From: JANNNF01 sp040385825
GTDB lineage: Bacteria > Pseudomonadota > Alphaproteobacteria > Rhodobacterales > Rhodobacteraceae
DNA: 64,000 nt
Assembly (NCBI GenBank): GCA_040385825.1
Contig: JAZKGQ010000006.1
Coordinates: 62,001-126,000 of the forward strand
Direction of reading: 5' to 3'
Shown piece after piece: positions 26,995 to 35,248 of the stretch. The notes below the pieces were generated by a model. It searched no databases, had not been told where the DNA came from, and was given only the letters and a program-made list of their open reading frames with translations. Numbering within the stretch: the first letter of the stretch is position 1; each line of letters begins with the position of its first letter. The position numbers and the translations under genes were made by a program.

Positions 26995-28068
26995 TTATTC
27001 CCCATACGCATTCTTGTCGTGCTTCTCGACGATCTTGGCAAAGCGGCGGGCAAAGCGGTCGTCGGCCTTGGCCTTCTGCTCCAGAATCTGGCGGGCAAAG
27101 ACCATGTGGCCTTCGTGGCTTTCCAGCATGCCGGCCATCCGGTCATTGGTGGCAGCCCCGATCGCGGCCATGGCGGCCTGCGCCTCCTGGTCGGTCTTGA
27201 CCCCGATTTCGTTGATCCGGTGGGCCACATCCTGCTGCTGCGCCGTCTTCAAACTGCTGGTCAGCGCGTCATACAAGACCACGCGCTGCTTGGTATCGGT
27301 CTGCAGCTTGTTGATCAGCACCAGTTGCGTCGCCGCCTGATTGGTCAGTGAATCGACCCAGGTCTTGCCCTTTTCGATGTAGCGTTCCAGCGTCTGCGAT
27401 TTCGCCAGATGCACCTGTTCGTCCTGCACCAGCGCGTTGAAGCGGGCGTTGATCCCGGCCAGTTCGGTTTCCAGCCTGGTGCGCGCGGTGGCGTCCTGCT
27501 CGACGCTGATCCTGTTCTCAAGCTCGATGATCTTCGGGTCCATCGCGGCCACTTCGGCCCGCACGGCCTCCAGTGCGGCCACGGTGGTTTCGCGGTCGGT
27601 CAGCGTTTCGCCAAGATTGCCCTCGACCCGCGTTTTCTGCACGTTCAGAAGATCAAGCTGCCCCTGCAACAGCCGCACGATCACGTCGGATTTGGCAATC
27701 AGATCCTGCAACTTGTCGTCAATGCTGGCGCCGCGCAGGCGTTCCTGCCGCATGGATTCGGATTTGGCTTTCGAGAAGATGCCGATGAAACTTTCCATGC
27801 CGGTCTTGGACCGCATTTCGTCAAAGTCGCGGGAAAAGCCCGCCGTCACATCATCCAGCCCCATGATCAGCTCGGCAATGTTGGCATTCATCAGGTCGGT
27901 ATGCTTGTGCACATCGTCCAGTGTGGCGTTTTCCACGTCGATGCCGGCCTCGCCCGCATCCAGCCTGGCCCGCGCCGCCTCGATCTGGCCGGTGATGGCG
28001 CTGATCTTGGCCTGGGCATCGGCGACCTGCTTCTGGCTTTCCTGAATCTGCGTCTCGAAATTGGCCAT
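26995..28068 (-). CDS. Coiled-coil protein, first gene of the AAA+ cassette
   Basis: A 357-residue, almost wholly helical protein. Residues 1-55 and about 125-245 show heptad-like patterns (KQVADAQAKISAITGQIEAA; ELENRISVEQDATARTRLETE) typical of coiled coils. The C-terminal third (EKGKTWVDSLTNQAATQLVL onward) is the best-conserved part that I recognise. Some relatives are labelled cell surface protein, but no signal peptide is present. GGAGG five bases upstream of ATG 28068 is an excellent ribosome site. General shape recalls PspA or TelA-like proteins; that is only an analogy. Confidence 0.8.
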   Translation of the reverse strand: MANFETQIQESQKQVADAQAKISAITGQIEAARARLDAGEAGIDVENATLDDVHKHTDLMNANIAELIMGLDDVTAGFSRDFDEMRSKTGMESFIGIFSKAKSESMRQERLRGASIDDKLQDLIAKSDVIVRLLQGQLDLLNVQKTRVEGNLGETLTDRETTVAALEAVRAEVAAMDPKIIELENRISVEQDATARTRLETELAGINARFNALVQDEQVHLAKSQTLERYIEKGKTWVDSLTNQAATQLVLINKLQTDTKQRVVLYDALTSSLKTAQQQDVAHRINEIGVKTDQEAQAAMAAIGAATNDRMAGMLESHEGHMVFARQILEQKAKADDRFARRFAKIVEKHDKNAYGE

Positions 28069-28108
28069 GATATCCTCCACTGAAAGATGCGTTTGCTTCA
28101 GATAGGGA

Positions 28109-28125
28109 TGTAAATGCGATTTACA
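28109..28125. promoter_or_regulatory. Palindromic operator candidate TGTAAAT-GCG-ATTTACA
   Basis: A perfect 7-bp inverted repeat with a 3-base centre lies 41 bases upstream of the first gene of the AAA+ cassette, in the only gap that could hold its promoter (28069-28246). It looks like a dimeric regulator site. It has TGT-N11-ACA, one base short of the PpsR/CrtJ consensus, so that family is not assigned. Confidence 0.5.
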
Positions 28126-28212
28126 CCCTGGGTATCGGGAAATTGCGCGTCAGATACCCCTGTGGCCAATCTTGCCCAAAGCCGCCCCGCGCGCCAAGCC
28201 TTATCGCCCGTA

Positions 28213-28233
28213 GGATGGGCAATCTGCCCATCC
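28213..28233 (-). terminator. Hairpin downstream of panC
   Basis: GGATGGGCA (28213-28221) pairs with TGCCCATCC (28225-28233) around a three-base loop, 14 bases after the panC stop codon on the minus strand. No T-run follows, so it may be a transcript end stabiliser or weak terminator. Confidence 0.5.
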
Positions 28234-28246
28234 CAAGACCCGCCCC

Positions 28247-29089
28247 CTACACCGGAATATTGTCGATCAGCCGCACCCCGCCCAGCCACGCCGCCGCCAG
28301 CATTCGCCGGGGCCGTGTCGGATCATCCGATGGCAGCAGGGTGCCTGCATCGCGCAATTCGATGTATTCCACCCGCTCGAACCCCGCCGCGCGCACCTTC
28401 TCGGCGGCCTCGCGGATCGCCATGCGGTCGGATTGCCCGGCGCGGATGTCATCCGCCGCCGCCGTGATCGCCGCAAACAGCACCGGGGCCTTGCCTCGTG
28501 CTGCATCGTCCAGCCGCAGGTTGCGCGAGCTCATCGCCAGCCCATCCGCCTCGCGGATCGTCTCGCAGCCCACGATATGCACCGGCATGTTCAGATCGGC
28601 GACCAGTTTCAGCACCACCTGCAACTGCTGCCAGTCCTTCTGGCCGAAATAGCCCCGGTCGGCCATGGTCATGCCGAACAGCTTGGCCACCACGGTCGCC
28701 ACCCCGTCGAAATGGCCGGGCCGCATCCGGCCTTCCAGCGGTTCCGACACACCCGCCACCGTTACCGTGGTGCCATAGCCGTCGGGATAAACCTCCTCGG
28801 GGGTCGGCGCAAAGATCAGGTCCACGCCCACCGTCGCCAGCAAGACCGCATCGGCGGCTTCGGTGCGGGGGTATTTCTTCAGATCGTCCGGGTTGTTGAA
28901 CTGCCTGGGGTTGACGAAGATCGTCACGATTGCCCGGTCACAGTCCCGCTTGGCGGCGCGGGCAAGGCTCAGGTGCCCGTCATGCAGCGCGCCCATGGTG
29001 GGCACCACGCCGACCAATTCGCCCGCCGCCCGCCAGCCGCGCACATGGCGGCGCAGATCGGCCACCGTCCGTACAATAGGCACGCTCAT
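28247..29089 (-). CDS. panC: Pantoate--beta-alanine ligase
   Basis: A 280-residue pantothenate synthetase that joins pantoate and beta-alanine using ATP, forming pantothenate for coenzyme A. The ATP-binding HxGH motif is H36-H39 in TMGALHDGHLSLA, followed by FVNPRQFNNPDDL and the GYFGQKDWQQL motif near 150. The KSxSSR-like loop reads MSSRNLRL. Its start overlaps the panB stop by four bases (ATGA), the usual panBC arrangement. Confidence 0.95.
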   Translation of the reverse strand: MSVPIVRTVADLRRHVRGWRAAGELVGVVPTMGALHDGHLSLARAAKRDCDRAIVTIFVNPRQFNNPDDLKKYPRTEAADAVLLATVGVDLIFAPTPEEVYPDGYGTTVTVAGVSEPLEGRMRPGHFDGVATVVAKLFGMTMADRGYFGQKDWQQLQVVLKLVADLNMPVHIVGCETIREADGLAMSSRNLRLDDAARGKAPVLFAAITAAADDIRAGQSDRMAIREAAEKVRAAGFERVEYIELRDAGTLLPSDDPTRPRRMLAAAWLGGVRLIDNIPV

Positions 29090-29919
29090 GTCGCGGCCTT
29101 CAGCACATCGGCAAAGCTGTGCTCCGGGCCGGGAAACTGCCGCGCGCGCACCTCGGCGGCATAGGTGGCAATCGCCTCATCCGCCAGTTTGCCCAATTCG
29201 GCATAGCGTTTCACGAATTTGGGCCGGAACTCGGTGAACAACCCCAGCATGTCGTCGATCACCAGCACCTGCCCGTCGCACTCGACCCCGGCCCCGATGC
29301 CGATGGTCGGAATGGTCAGCGCCGCCGTGATCCGCCCCGCCAGCCCCATCGGCACCTTTTCCAGCACCACCGCAAAGGCCCCCGCCGCCTCGATCGCCCG
29401 TGCGTCGGCCATCACCCGGTCAGCCTCGCCATCCCGGCCCACCACCTTGTAGCCGCCAAGCGTGTTCACCGCCTGCGGTGTCAGGCCGACATGCGCCATC
29501 ACCGGCACGCCGCGCGCGGTCAGAAAGGCAATCGTTTCGGCCATATGCACCCCGCCTTCCAGCTTGACCGCGGGTGCCCCGGTTTCCGCCATCAGCCGGG
29601 CCGCATTGGCATAGGCCTGGGCCGGGCTTTGTTCATAGCTGCCAAAGGGCATGTCGATCACCGGCATCGCCTTTGCCGCGCCCCGCACCACGGCGCGGCC
29701 ATGCAGGATCATCATTTCCATCGTCACGCCAAGCGTCGATGGCATCCCATGCAGCACCATGCCGACCGAATCACCGACCAGCACGATGTCGCAATGCGGA
29801 TCGACCAGCCGGGCAATGGGCGTGGTATAGGCGGTCAGCACCACGAGGGGCGCTGTGCCCTTGCGGGCGCGAATGTCAGGCGGCAGCACGGCACGGGTGG
29901 GGCTGGATGCGCTCATCAA
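29086..29919 (-). CDS. panB: 3-methyl-2-oxobutanoate hydroxymethyltransferase
   Basis: A 277-residue ketopantoate hydroxymethyltransferase transferring a one-carbon unit from methylene-tetrahydrofolate to 2-oxoisovalerate. Signatures include LTAYTTPIARLVD, the Mg2+/substrate-binding LVGDSVGMVLHG near residue 45, DMPFGSYEQ near 85, VKLEGG near 113 and IGIGAGVECDGQVLV near 195. It is first in the panBC operon and is divergent from the cupin gene. Confidence 0.95.
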   Translation of the reverse strand: MMSASSPTRAVLPPDIRARKGTAPLVVLTAYTTPIARLVDPHCDIVLVGDSVGMVLHGMPSTLGVTMEMMILHGRAVVRGAAKAMPVIDMPFGSYEQSPAQAYANAARLMAETGAPAVKLEGGVHMAETIAFLTARGVPVMAHVGLTPQAVNTLGGYKVVGRDGEADRVMADARAIEAAGAFAVVLEKVPMGLAGRITAALTIPTIGIGAGVECDGQVLVIDDMLGLFTEFRPKFVKRYAELGKLADEAIATYAAEVRARQFPGPEHSFADVLKAAT

Positions 29920-30073
29920 GGGGCCTCTTGCTGCAAGTGGAATCCGTCAACTGCCCAGCATATGGGCACAGCATGCGCCGGGGCGCAAGAATGTTGCGCC
30001 GCAATGCAGCACAGATCGCGATTGACCCTGCGCGTCCGCAATGGCCCAATAGGCCAAATCGCAGGAGTTTCCG

Positions 30074-30430
30074 ATGGATCTGCCCAAACTGAACCTGATC
30101 GAGCGCGTCACCCGTGACGGCATGCCCCCCGATGTGGAACACCCCGCGCCGGAAAAGGTGGTCAAGGGCGACCCCGTGCACAGCACCTGGAACCGCGAGG
30201 ATGCGGGCGGCCTGTTCTGCGGCATGTGGCAATCCACCCCCGGCGCGTGGCGGGTGGACTATGCCGAATGGGAATATGTCCATATCCACAGCGGCTATTC
30301 GATCCTGACCGGCGACGACGGCAGCGCCACACATCTGCGGGCCGGGGACAGTTGCATCATCCGCGCAGGATTCAAGGGCGTGTGGGAGGTGGTGGAAACC
30401 ACCCTCAAGGACTACGTCATTCTGGCCTGA
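30074..30430 (+). CDS. Cupin-domain protein (cupin_3/DUF861 type)
   Basis: A 118-residue single-cupin protein. The conserved region contains WRVDYAEWEYVHIHSGYSILTGDDG, read here as residues 56-80, with an H/E set that could bind a metal, then RAGDSCIIRAGFKGVWEVVE. It resembles the DUF861 proteins related to ureidoglycine aminohydrolase but is much shorter and lacks its second cupin. Role is unknown. AGGAG stands upstream of ATG 30074. A bidirectional terminator follows. Confidence 0.85.
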   Translation: MDLPKLNLIERVTRDGMPPDVEHPAPEKVVKGDPVHSTWNREDAGGLFCGMWQSTPGAWRVDYAEWEYVHIHSGYSILTGDDGSATHLRAGDSCIIRAGFKGVWEVVETTLKDYVILA

Positions 30431-30442
30431 ATTCTGGCCTGA
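30419..30442 (+). repeat. 12-bp tandem duplication across a stop codon
   Basis: ATTCTGGCCTGA occurs twice in a row (30419-30430 and 30431-30442), with a third degenerate unit after it. The first copy holds the last codons and the stop of the cupin gene. Confidence 0.8.
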
Positions 30443-30460
30443 AATCTGGTCCGGACAGCA

Positions 30461-30487
30461 AAAGGCCCGGTCGATGACCGGGCCTTT
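30461..30487. terminator. Bidirectional rho-independent terminator
   Basis: AAAGGCCCGGTC (30461-30472) pairs perfectly with GACCGGGCCTTT (30476-30487) around a three-base loop. A and T tracts at the two ends suit termination of both the cupin gene and the convergent transpeptidase gene. Confidence 0.85.
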
Positions 30488-30507
30488 GCAAAACGATGAC
30501 AGGTCGT

Positions 30508-31449
30508 TCAGTTCAGCGCGAGTTCCACAATCGGGCAATCCTCGACGGCAATGCCTTTGCGCTTGCAGGCCGACAGGCGCTTTTTCTCGGCCTTGGCGGC
30601 CTCTTTCGCGGCCTTCTCCTCGGCGACGGCCGCCAGACGCGCATCCTGTTCGGCCTTGGCGGCAATCGTCGCCTCGTCCGCCGCCTTGCGGGCCACGGCT
30701 TCGGGGCTTTCGGGCACCACGCGGCCATAGGCGTCGTTCATGTACGGCCCTTCGGTGGCAAGGCTTTCTTCCAGCGTGCGCACCTTGACCTTGGTGCCGC
30801 TGTCGACCCGGTTGTACAGGTCGATGGCATCCTGGTTGAACAGACGGATACACCCCGCGCTGGTGGCCCGGCCAACCGAGGCGTTGTCCACCGTGCCATG
30901 GATGCGGAACATCGTGTCACGCCCGCCGCGATACAGGTACAGCGCGCGGGCGCCCAAGGGGTTCTCAAGCCCGCCCGGCAACCCGCCCGCATATTGCGCA
31001 TAAAGGTCAGGCCGGGTGCGGATCATGTTGGCGGTCGGCTGCCAGGACGGCCATTCCGCCTTGCGCCCGATATAGCCCATGCCCTTGAAGGACAGCCCTT
31101 CGCGGCCCACGGCAATGCCGTAGCGGACGGCCCGGTTGCCTTCCAGAATGTAATACAGCTTGCGGGCAAAGATATCGACCACGATCGACCCCGGCGCATC
31201 GCCTGCGGTATAGGCCACCTCGGTCCGGATGTTCTGGTCCACCAGATGCAGACGATCCACCGGCTGGATGAAGAATTCACCATCCTGCACCCCCTCATAC
31301 CCCGGCAGGGTGCGGGTAGGGGCAGGAGCACCGTCAAGTTCGGCGTTGTTCGGGGCACCGCAGGCGGCAAGAGCAGACACCAGCAGCAGGGCAGACAGGC
31401 GAGCAATGATGGAATGCACGGCAAACTCGGGGTTGGGAAATTTCACCAT
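30508..31449 (-). CDS. L,D-transpeptidase lipoprotein (YkuD)
   Basis: About 313 residues with a lipoprotein signal ending ALAAC (C30), so it is anchored on the periplasmic side. The YkuD domain (about 80-225) has the catalytic pattern HGT followed 11 residues later by SAGCIRL. It would form 3-3 cross-links or attach proteins to peptidoglycan. The C-terminal 75 residues are rich in Ala, Glu and Lys and look like an extended helix ending in two cysteines. ATG 31461 is an alternative start, as is a GTG further in that gives a shorter signal peptide. Confidence 0.9.
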   Translation of the reverse strand: MVKFPNPEFAVHSIIARLSALLLVSALAACGAPNNAELDGAPAPTRTLPGYEGVQDGEFFIQPVDRLHLVDQNIRTEVAYTAGDAPGSIVVDIFARKLYYILEGNRAVRYGIAVGREGLSFKGMGYIGRKAEWPSWQPTANMIRTRPDLYAQYAGGLPGGLENPLGARALYLYRGGRDTMFRIHGTVDNASVGRATSAGCIRLFNQDAIDLYNRVDSGTKVKVRTLEESLATEGPYMNDAYGRVVPESPEAVARKAADEATIAAKAEQDARLAAVAEEKAAKEAAKAEKKRLSACKRKGIAVEDCPIVELALN

Positions 31450-31605
31450 CCCTTCGGCCATGGCAATGCAGCCACGTCAAGTCTTAAAGCGGTTCGGGTT
31501 TCGCAGGACGCCGAAATCGCGGCCTCTTGCTGCGGTGAGACGCGTTTTCCGATGCCCTTGTTTTGCGTCAGACCCTGAACCGCGCCTGCGGCACCCCTGG
31601 GCATG

Positions 31606-31635
31606 AAAAGACCCCCGGCGTGGCGGCCGGGGGTC
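31606..31635 (-). terminator. Rho-independent terminator
   Basis: On the minus strand GACCCCCGGC pairs with GCCGGGGGTC (31626-31635 and 31610-31619) around a six-base loop, followed by TTTT (31606-31609). It ends the gene stopping at 31664. Confidence 0.88.
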
Positions 31636-31663
31636 CAATTCCGCGTGGTCAGGCAGTTTTGCC

Positions 31664-33829
31664 CTATTTCACCGTTCCGATCGACCAGAACAAAGTCTCG
31701 CCCGAGGCATCATTCACCCCGTCATTGTCCGTCACGACCCAACCGGTGCCTGCCGCATCAATCGCAAAACCTTCGACCTTGTCCTGCACATAGCCGTTCA
31801 GCACCTTCAGATCGGGCAGCAGGTCGCGCACCAGTTCTTTCGTCACAACCGGCAGCGGCCCGCCCAGGTCCGCCGCAACCATCTGTGCCAGCGGCACCCG
31901 GTACAGTTTCTTGGTGGCCGCATTGCCCGCAATCTGGTTGTCCCGCTCGACGACATAGACCCAGTCGCCGTTCAGGGTGATTTCCGACACCCCCATCCAT
32001 GCGCCTTCCGCAGCGGCATCCAGCGGGTAATGCACGGCCCCCCATTTTTCGTCCGCCGTGTTGTAGCCGACCAGCTTGACCATCCCTTTCGGGTCATCCT
32101 TCCATTCGCGCTGCATCGCCATCCACAGCCAGTCACCCGCCACCGTGATGCCTTCAAGGCCAAAGCGGATCTCGTTGGCCAGCAAATCCTCGGGCAAGGC
32201 AATCTCCTGGGTGATCTCGCCCGCGTCGTTCACATTGTAGATCGCATGCGGGATCAGGCGGTCGCTGCGCCCCTCGGACGCAAGCCAGAAGCCGCCTTCC
32301 CCGTCGGCCGCGATGCCTTCGATGTCCAGCTTCTGCGCCGGATAGCCGCCACGGGTAACCGGCAAGGCGGCGGTGATCCTGGCGGGGGTCAGGGTCGCGT
32401 CAATCGTGTAGATGGTCGGTGCCCCGGCCAGAACGCTGTCATTCACCGCATAAAGCCTGCCCGCCTCGGCCGGGTCCGCCGCAAGGCCCGAGAGCGCCGC
32501 CCAACCGATCAGCAGGTCAGACCCCGCCGAGGTGATCATCGGATACTGCGCAGGTCCGTCGCCCAAAGCATAGAGCATCACATGCGACGGGGCCAAACCA
32601 TCCTGGCGCAGGTCCATCTCGTTCGCGGTGACAAGCAGGTTGCGCGCCGGGATCGCCAACATGCCTTCAGGCGACACGCCCGAGGGCAATATCTGCTTCA
32701 ACACCGGTGCGGCAGGGTTGGTCAGGTCATAGACCGCCACCACCGACCCCCGCTCGGACGCCACGAACAGCATCGGCGTGCTGCCGTACATGGCCACCTC
32801 GACCGATTCCAGTTCCGCCCCCTTGGACGCGCGATGTTCGGGGTAATGCCCCATGGCCGCAATCTCGCGCTCCAGACTCGCGCCGGACTCGAACACCACC
32901 GTTCCGTCTTTCCTGAAGATGGTGAACCCGCGCGATCCGCCTTCATAGTCTCCCTCGTTGGCGGTGACAAAATAATCGCCGTCGATCCATTTCACCCCAT
33001 CCGGCTCGCGCGGCACGCCTTTTTTTGATCCCGTAAAGTCCAGAATGCCATTCTTTCTGGTGTCGATGCCGGTCAGGTCGACCGTACCCGCGCTGAAACT
33101 CGCCGAAACGGTGCCATCCGCGCCGATCACCACGATGTGGTTGTTTTCCTGCAAGGTCACGACGATCTCACCCGCGTCATTCACCGCCACGAACTCGGGT
33201 TCCGGGTCATCCCCGGCCACGGCAGCAAGACCCACCAGATCGATCTTCTGCAACCCGGCGCAGTCCACAGCGCCCGCGACCACCGGCAGCTTGACCACGA
33301 ACCCTGCGGGCATCTGCGGCAAGGCACCATCATTCAGGTCTTCGTCGCGCTGGTTCTCGATCGCAATGGCAAGGAACGACCCGTCCTTGGCCCGCGCCAC
33401 CGAATCCGGCTGGCCCCCCAGATCGCATTCGGCCACCACCGCCCTGGTCGCCAGATCCACCGTCACCATCTTGCCCGACGGGTTCACCTTGCTGTCCGAG
33501 GTGTTCACCGCGACAAAGGCCATGCCCCCGATGATCTGCGCCGTGGTCGGCTCGCCGCCCATCTCGATGTTGCCCAGGGCCTTGGGTGCCGCCGGATCGG
33601 TGATGTCCACCAAGCCGATCACACCCAGCGGGCTGTCGGTGTAGACCAGCGTCATGCCATCCTCCGACACCGTGACGATCTCGGCACTGGTCGCGCGCGT
33701 CTGATCCTCGCCCGCCGCCATGTTGGCAGGGGTGGCAAAACTGGCGATCCGGTTGAAGCTCATCTCGGCATGGGCGGGCATGGCCACGCTCAGCGCAAGG
33801 GCCGAGGTCAGGCAAAGGGGACGAAACAT
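31664..33829 (-). CDS. Secreted phytase/esterase-like protein with N-terminal propeller repeats
   Basis: A 721-residue exported protein (signal peptide of 21 residues ending AHA before EMS). Residues about 30-420 consist of repeats of the type seen in choice-of-anchor-I and alkaline-phosphatase-like surface proteins (LVDITDPAAPKALGN; VYDLTNPAAPVLKQI). Residues about 430-720 match the esterase-like activity of phytase family (PF13449; LDIEGIAADGEGGFWLASEG; LEGITVAGDWLWMAMQRE). It probably hydrolyses phosphoesters outside the cytoplasm. A good PHO-box-like sequence lies 75-92 bases upstream, which suits phosphate-starvation control. A strong terminator follows. Confidence 0.85.
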   Translation of the reverse strand: MFRPLCLTSALALSVAMPAHAEMSFNRIASFATPANMAAGEDQTRATSAEIVTVSEDGMTLVYTDSPLGVIGLVDITDPAAPKALGNIEMGGEPTTAQIIGGMAFVAVNTSDSKVNPSGKMVTVDLATRAVVAECDLGGQPDSVARAKDGSFLAIAIENQRDEDLNDGALPQMPAGFVVKLPVVAGAVDCAGLQKIDLVGLAAVAGDDPEPEFVAVNDAGEIVVTLQENNHIVVIGADGTVSASFSAGTVDLTGIDTRKNGILDFTGSKKGVPREPDGVKWIDGDYFVTANEGDYEGGSRGFTIFRKDGTVVFESGASLEREIAAMGHYPEHRASKGAELESVEVAMYGSTPMLFVASERGSVVAVYDLTNPAAPVLKQILPSGVSPEGMLAIPARNLLVTANEMDLRQDGLAPSHVMLYALGDGPAQYPMITSAGSDLLIGWAALSGLAADPAEAGRLYAVNDSVLAGAPTIYTIDATLTPARITAALPVTRGGYPAQKLDIEGIAADGEGGFWLASEGRSDRLIPHAIYNVNDAGEITQEIALPEDLLANEIRFGLEGITVAGDWLWMAMQREWKDDPKGMVKLVGYNTADEKWGAVHYPLDAAAEGAWMGVSEITLNGDWVYVVERDNQIAGNAATKKLYRVPLAQMVAADLGGPLPVVTKELVRDLLPDLKVLNGYVQDKVEGFAIDAAGTGWVVTDNDGVNDASGETLFWSIGTVK

Positions 33830-33903
33830 GGGGGGACATTCCTTGGCAGCGTGAAGGTTGCCCGACCAATGCCCCGCTTCGGTAACACCGCCATGTCCGC
33901 TCC

Positions 33904-33921
33904 ATGACAGTTTGGCGACAG
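33904..33921 (-). promoter_or_regulatory. PHO box candidate
   Basis: On the minus strand CTGTCGC-CAAA-CTGTCAT matches 12 of 14 positions of the PhoB half-site consensus CTGTCAT-N4-CTGTCAT. It stands 75-92 bases upstream of the secreted phytase/esterase-like gene. The function of that gene makes PhoB control plausible. Confidence 0.6.
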
Positions 33922-33960
33922 AAACTCCCTAAACTTTATCTAAAATTTGCATCCTCTGTG

Positions 33961-34004
33961 CATAAGTATCCCACGGGGGGTCCGGGGGACGTGAAGTCCC
34001 CCGG
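33961..34004 (+). repeat. Dispersed TATCC/G-run element, copy 3, with hairpin
   Basis: AAGTATCC followed by GGGGGGTCCGGGGG and a 9-bp stem, CCGGGGGAC (33982-33990) with GTCCCCCGG (33996-34004). The layout matches copies near 1860 and 17560 but is in the opposite orientation relative to the adjacent gene end (creatinase stop at 34019). Confidence 0.6.
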
Positions 34005-34018
34005 TTCCGAAATCAGCC

Positions 34019-35248
34019 TCACCCCACCACGTTGAAATCCGGCCCATACGGATAATGCGTGATGTCCTCGGGCGCATCTTCCGCCACCACGAAAATGTCA
34101 TGCTCGCGGTAGCCGCCCGCCCCCGGCTGGCCGTCCGGGATGGTCAGCATCGGTTCCATCGAAATCACCATGCCGGGTTCCAGCACGGTGTCGATATCCT
34201 CGCGCAGTTCCAGCGCGGCCTCGCGGCCATAGTAATGCGACAGGATGCCAAACGAATGCCCATAGCCGAAGGTGCGGTATTGCAGCATCTGCCGTTCGGC
34301 CAGGAAGTCGTTGATCCTGGCGGTGATCTCGGCACAGGACGCGCCGGGGCGCAGCAGGGTCATGCCGTATTCATGGGCCGCGATATTGGCCTCCCACACA
34401 TGCAGGGAGGCCGGGTCCACCTCGCCCACGAACATCGTGCGCTCCAGCGCGGTGTAATATCCGCTGATCATCGGAAAGCAGTTGAGGCTCAGGATATCGC
34501 CGCGCGCCAGCACGCGGTTTGTGACCGGGTTATGCGCGCCATCGGTGTTCAGGCCGGACTGAAACCAGACCCAGGTATCGCGGTATTCTGCATCGGGAAA
34601 GCGGCGGGCGATTTCGCGTTCCATCGCATCGCGCCCGGCCATGGCCACCTCCAGTTCGGTCGCGCCCACTCGCACGGCATCGCGGATGGCATAGCCGCCC
34701 ACATCGGCCACATTCGCCCCATGCTTGATCAGCGCAATTTCGGCGGGGCTTTTCATCATGCGCTGCTGCATGGTGGCAGGGGCAATATCCATGCCGCGCT
34801 TGGGCTTCAGAAACGCGTTCAGCTTGTCGGCGCGTTCCATCGTCAGATGGTCGGCTTCAACCCCGACCGCCTTGCCGGTGCCCGTCACCGATACCACCGC
34901 GCGCCAGAAATTGTCGCGCTGCCAGTCGGTGTAGGTGATGTTGTCGTCGATGCTGCGCCGCCACGGCTGGCCCGCGTCAATCCCGGCGCTGATCGTCACG
35001 CAGGCGGCTGCCGTCACGACACAGGCATAGGGGCGGCCAAAGCTGCAATACAGGAACCCGGAATAGTAGGCCACATTGTGCATCGAGGTGAGCACGATGG
35101 CATCAAGGCTGTGCAGTTCCATGATGTCCCGCAAGCCCGCCAGACGGTCGGCATATTCATCCTCGGCAAAGGGCAGGGCATGCTTGGTGCCGCCATTATG
35201 GACGCGGGAAAATTCAGGACGCGACGCGTGCAGATTGGGAAGTGTCAT
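34019..35248 (-). CDS. Creatinase (creatine amidinohydrolase), M24 fold
   Basis: A 409-residue pita-bread-fold enzyme that closely follows the Pseudomonas putida creatinase sequence as I know it: FLYCSFGRPYA, GQPWRRS, ITYTDWQRDN, WFQSGLNTDGAHNP (catalytic H239), LSLNCFPMISGYYTALERT, FGYGHSFG and HYYGREAALELREDIDTV. It hydrolyses creatine to sarcosine and urea and needs no metal. Start ATG 35248 has GAGG six bases upstream. No creatininase, sarcosine oxidase or transporter is adjacent, so it seems to be an isolated gene. Confidence 0.92.
   Translation of the reverse strand: MTLPNLHASRPEFSRVHNGGTKHALPFAEDEYADRLAGLRDIMELHSLDAIVLTSMHNVAYYSGFLYCSFGRPYACVVTAAACVTISAGIDAGQPWRRSIDDNITYTDWQRDNFWRAVVSVTGTGKAVGVEADHLTMERADKLNAFLKPKRGMDIAPATMQQRMMKSPAEIALIKHGANVADVGGYAIRDAVRVGATELEVAMAGRDAMEREIARRFPDAEYRDTWVWFQSGLNTDGAHNPVTNRVLARGDILSLNCFPMISGYYTALERTMFVGEVDPASLHVWEANIAAHEYGMTLLRPGASCAEITARINDFLAERQMLQYRTFGYGHSFGILSHYYGREAALELREDIDTVLEPGMVISMEPMLTIPDGQPGAGGYREHDIFVVAEDAPEDITHYPYGPDFNVVG

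Noticed and set aside
25018..27351. A 777-codon plus-strand open frame opposite the AAA+ cassette
   Set aside because: Antisense shadow of the ATPase, 371-residue protein and coiled-coil genes, with biased composition and no motif.
28109..28125. PpsR/CrtJ-type photosynthesis operator
   Set aside because: The spacing is TGT-N11-ACA rather than N12 and no photosynthesis gene is in the window.
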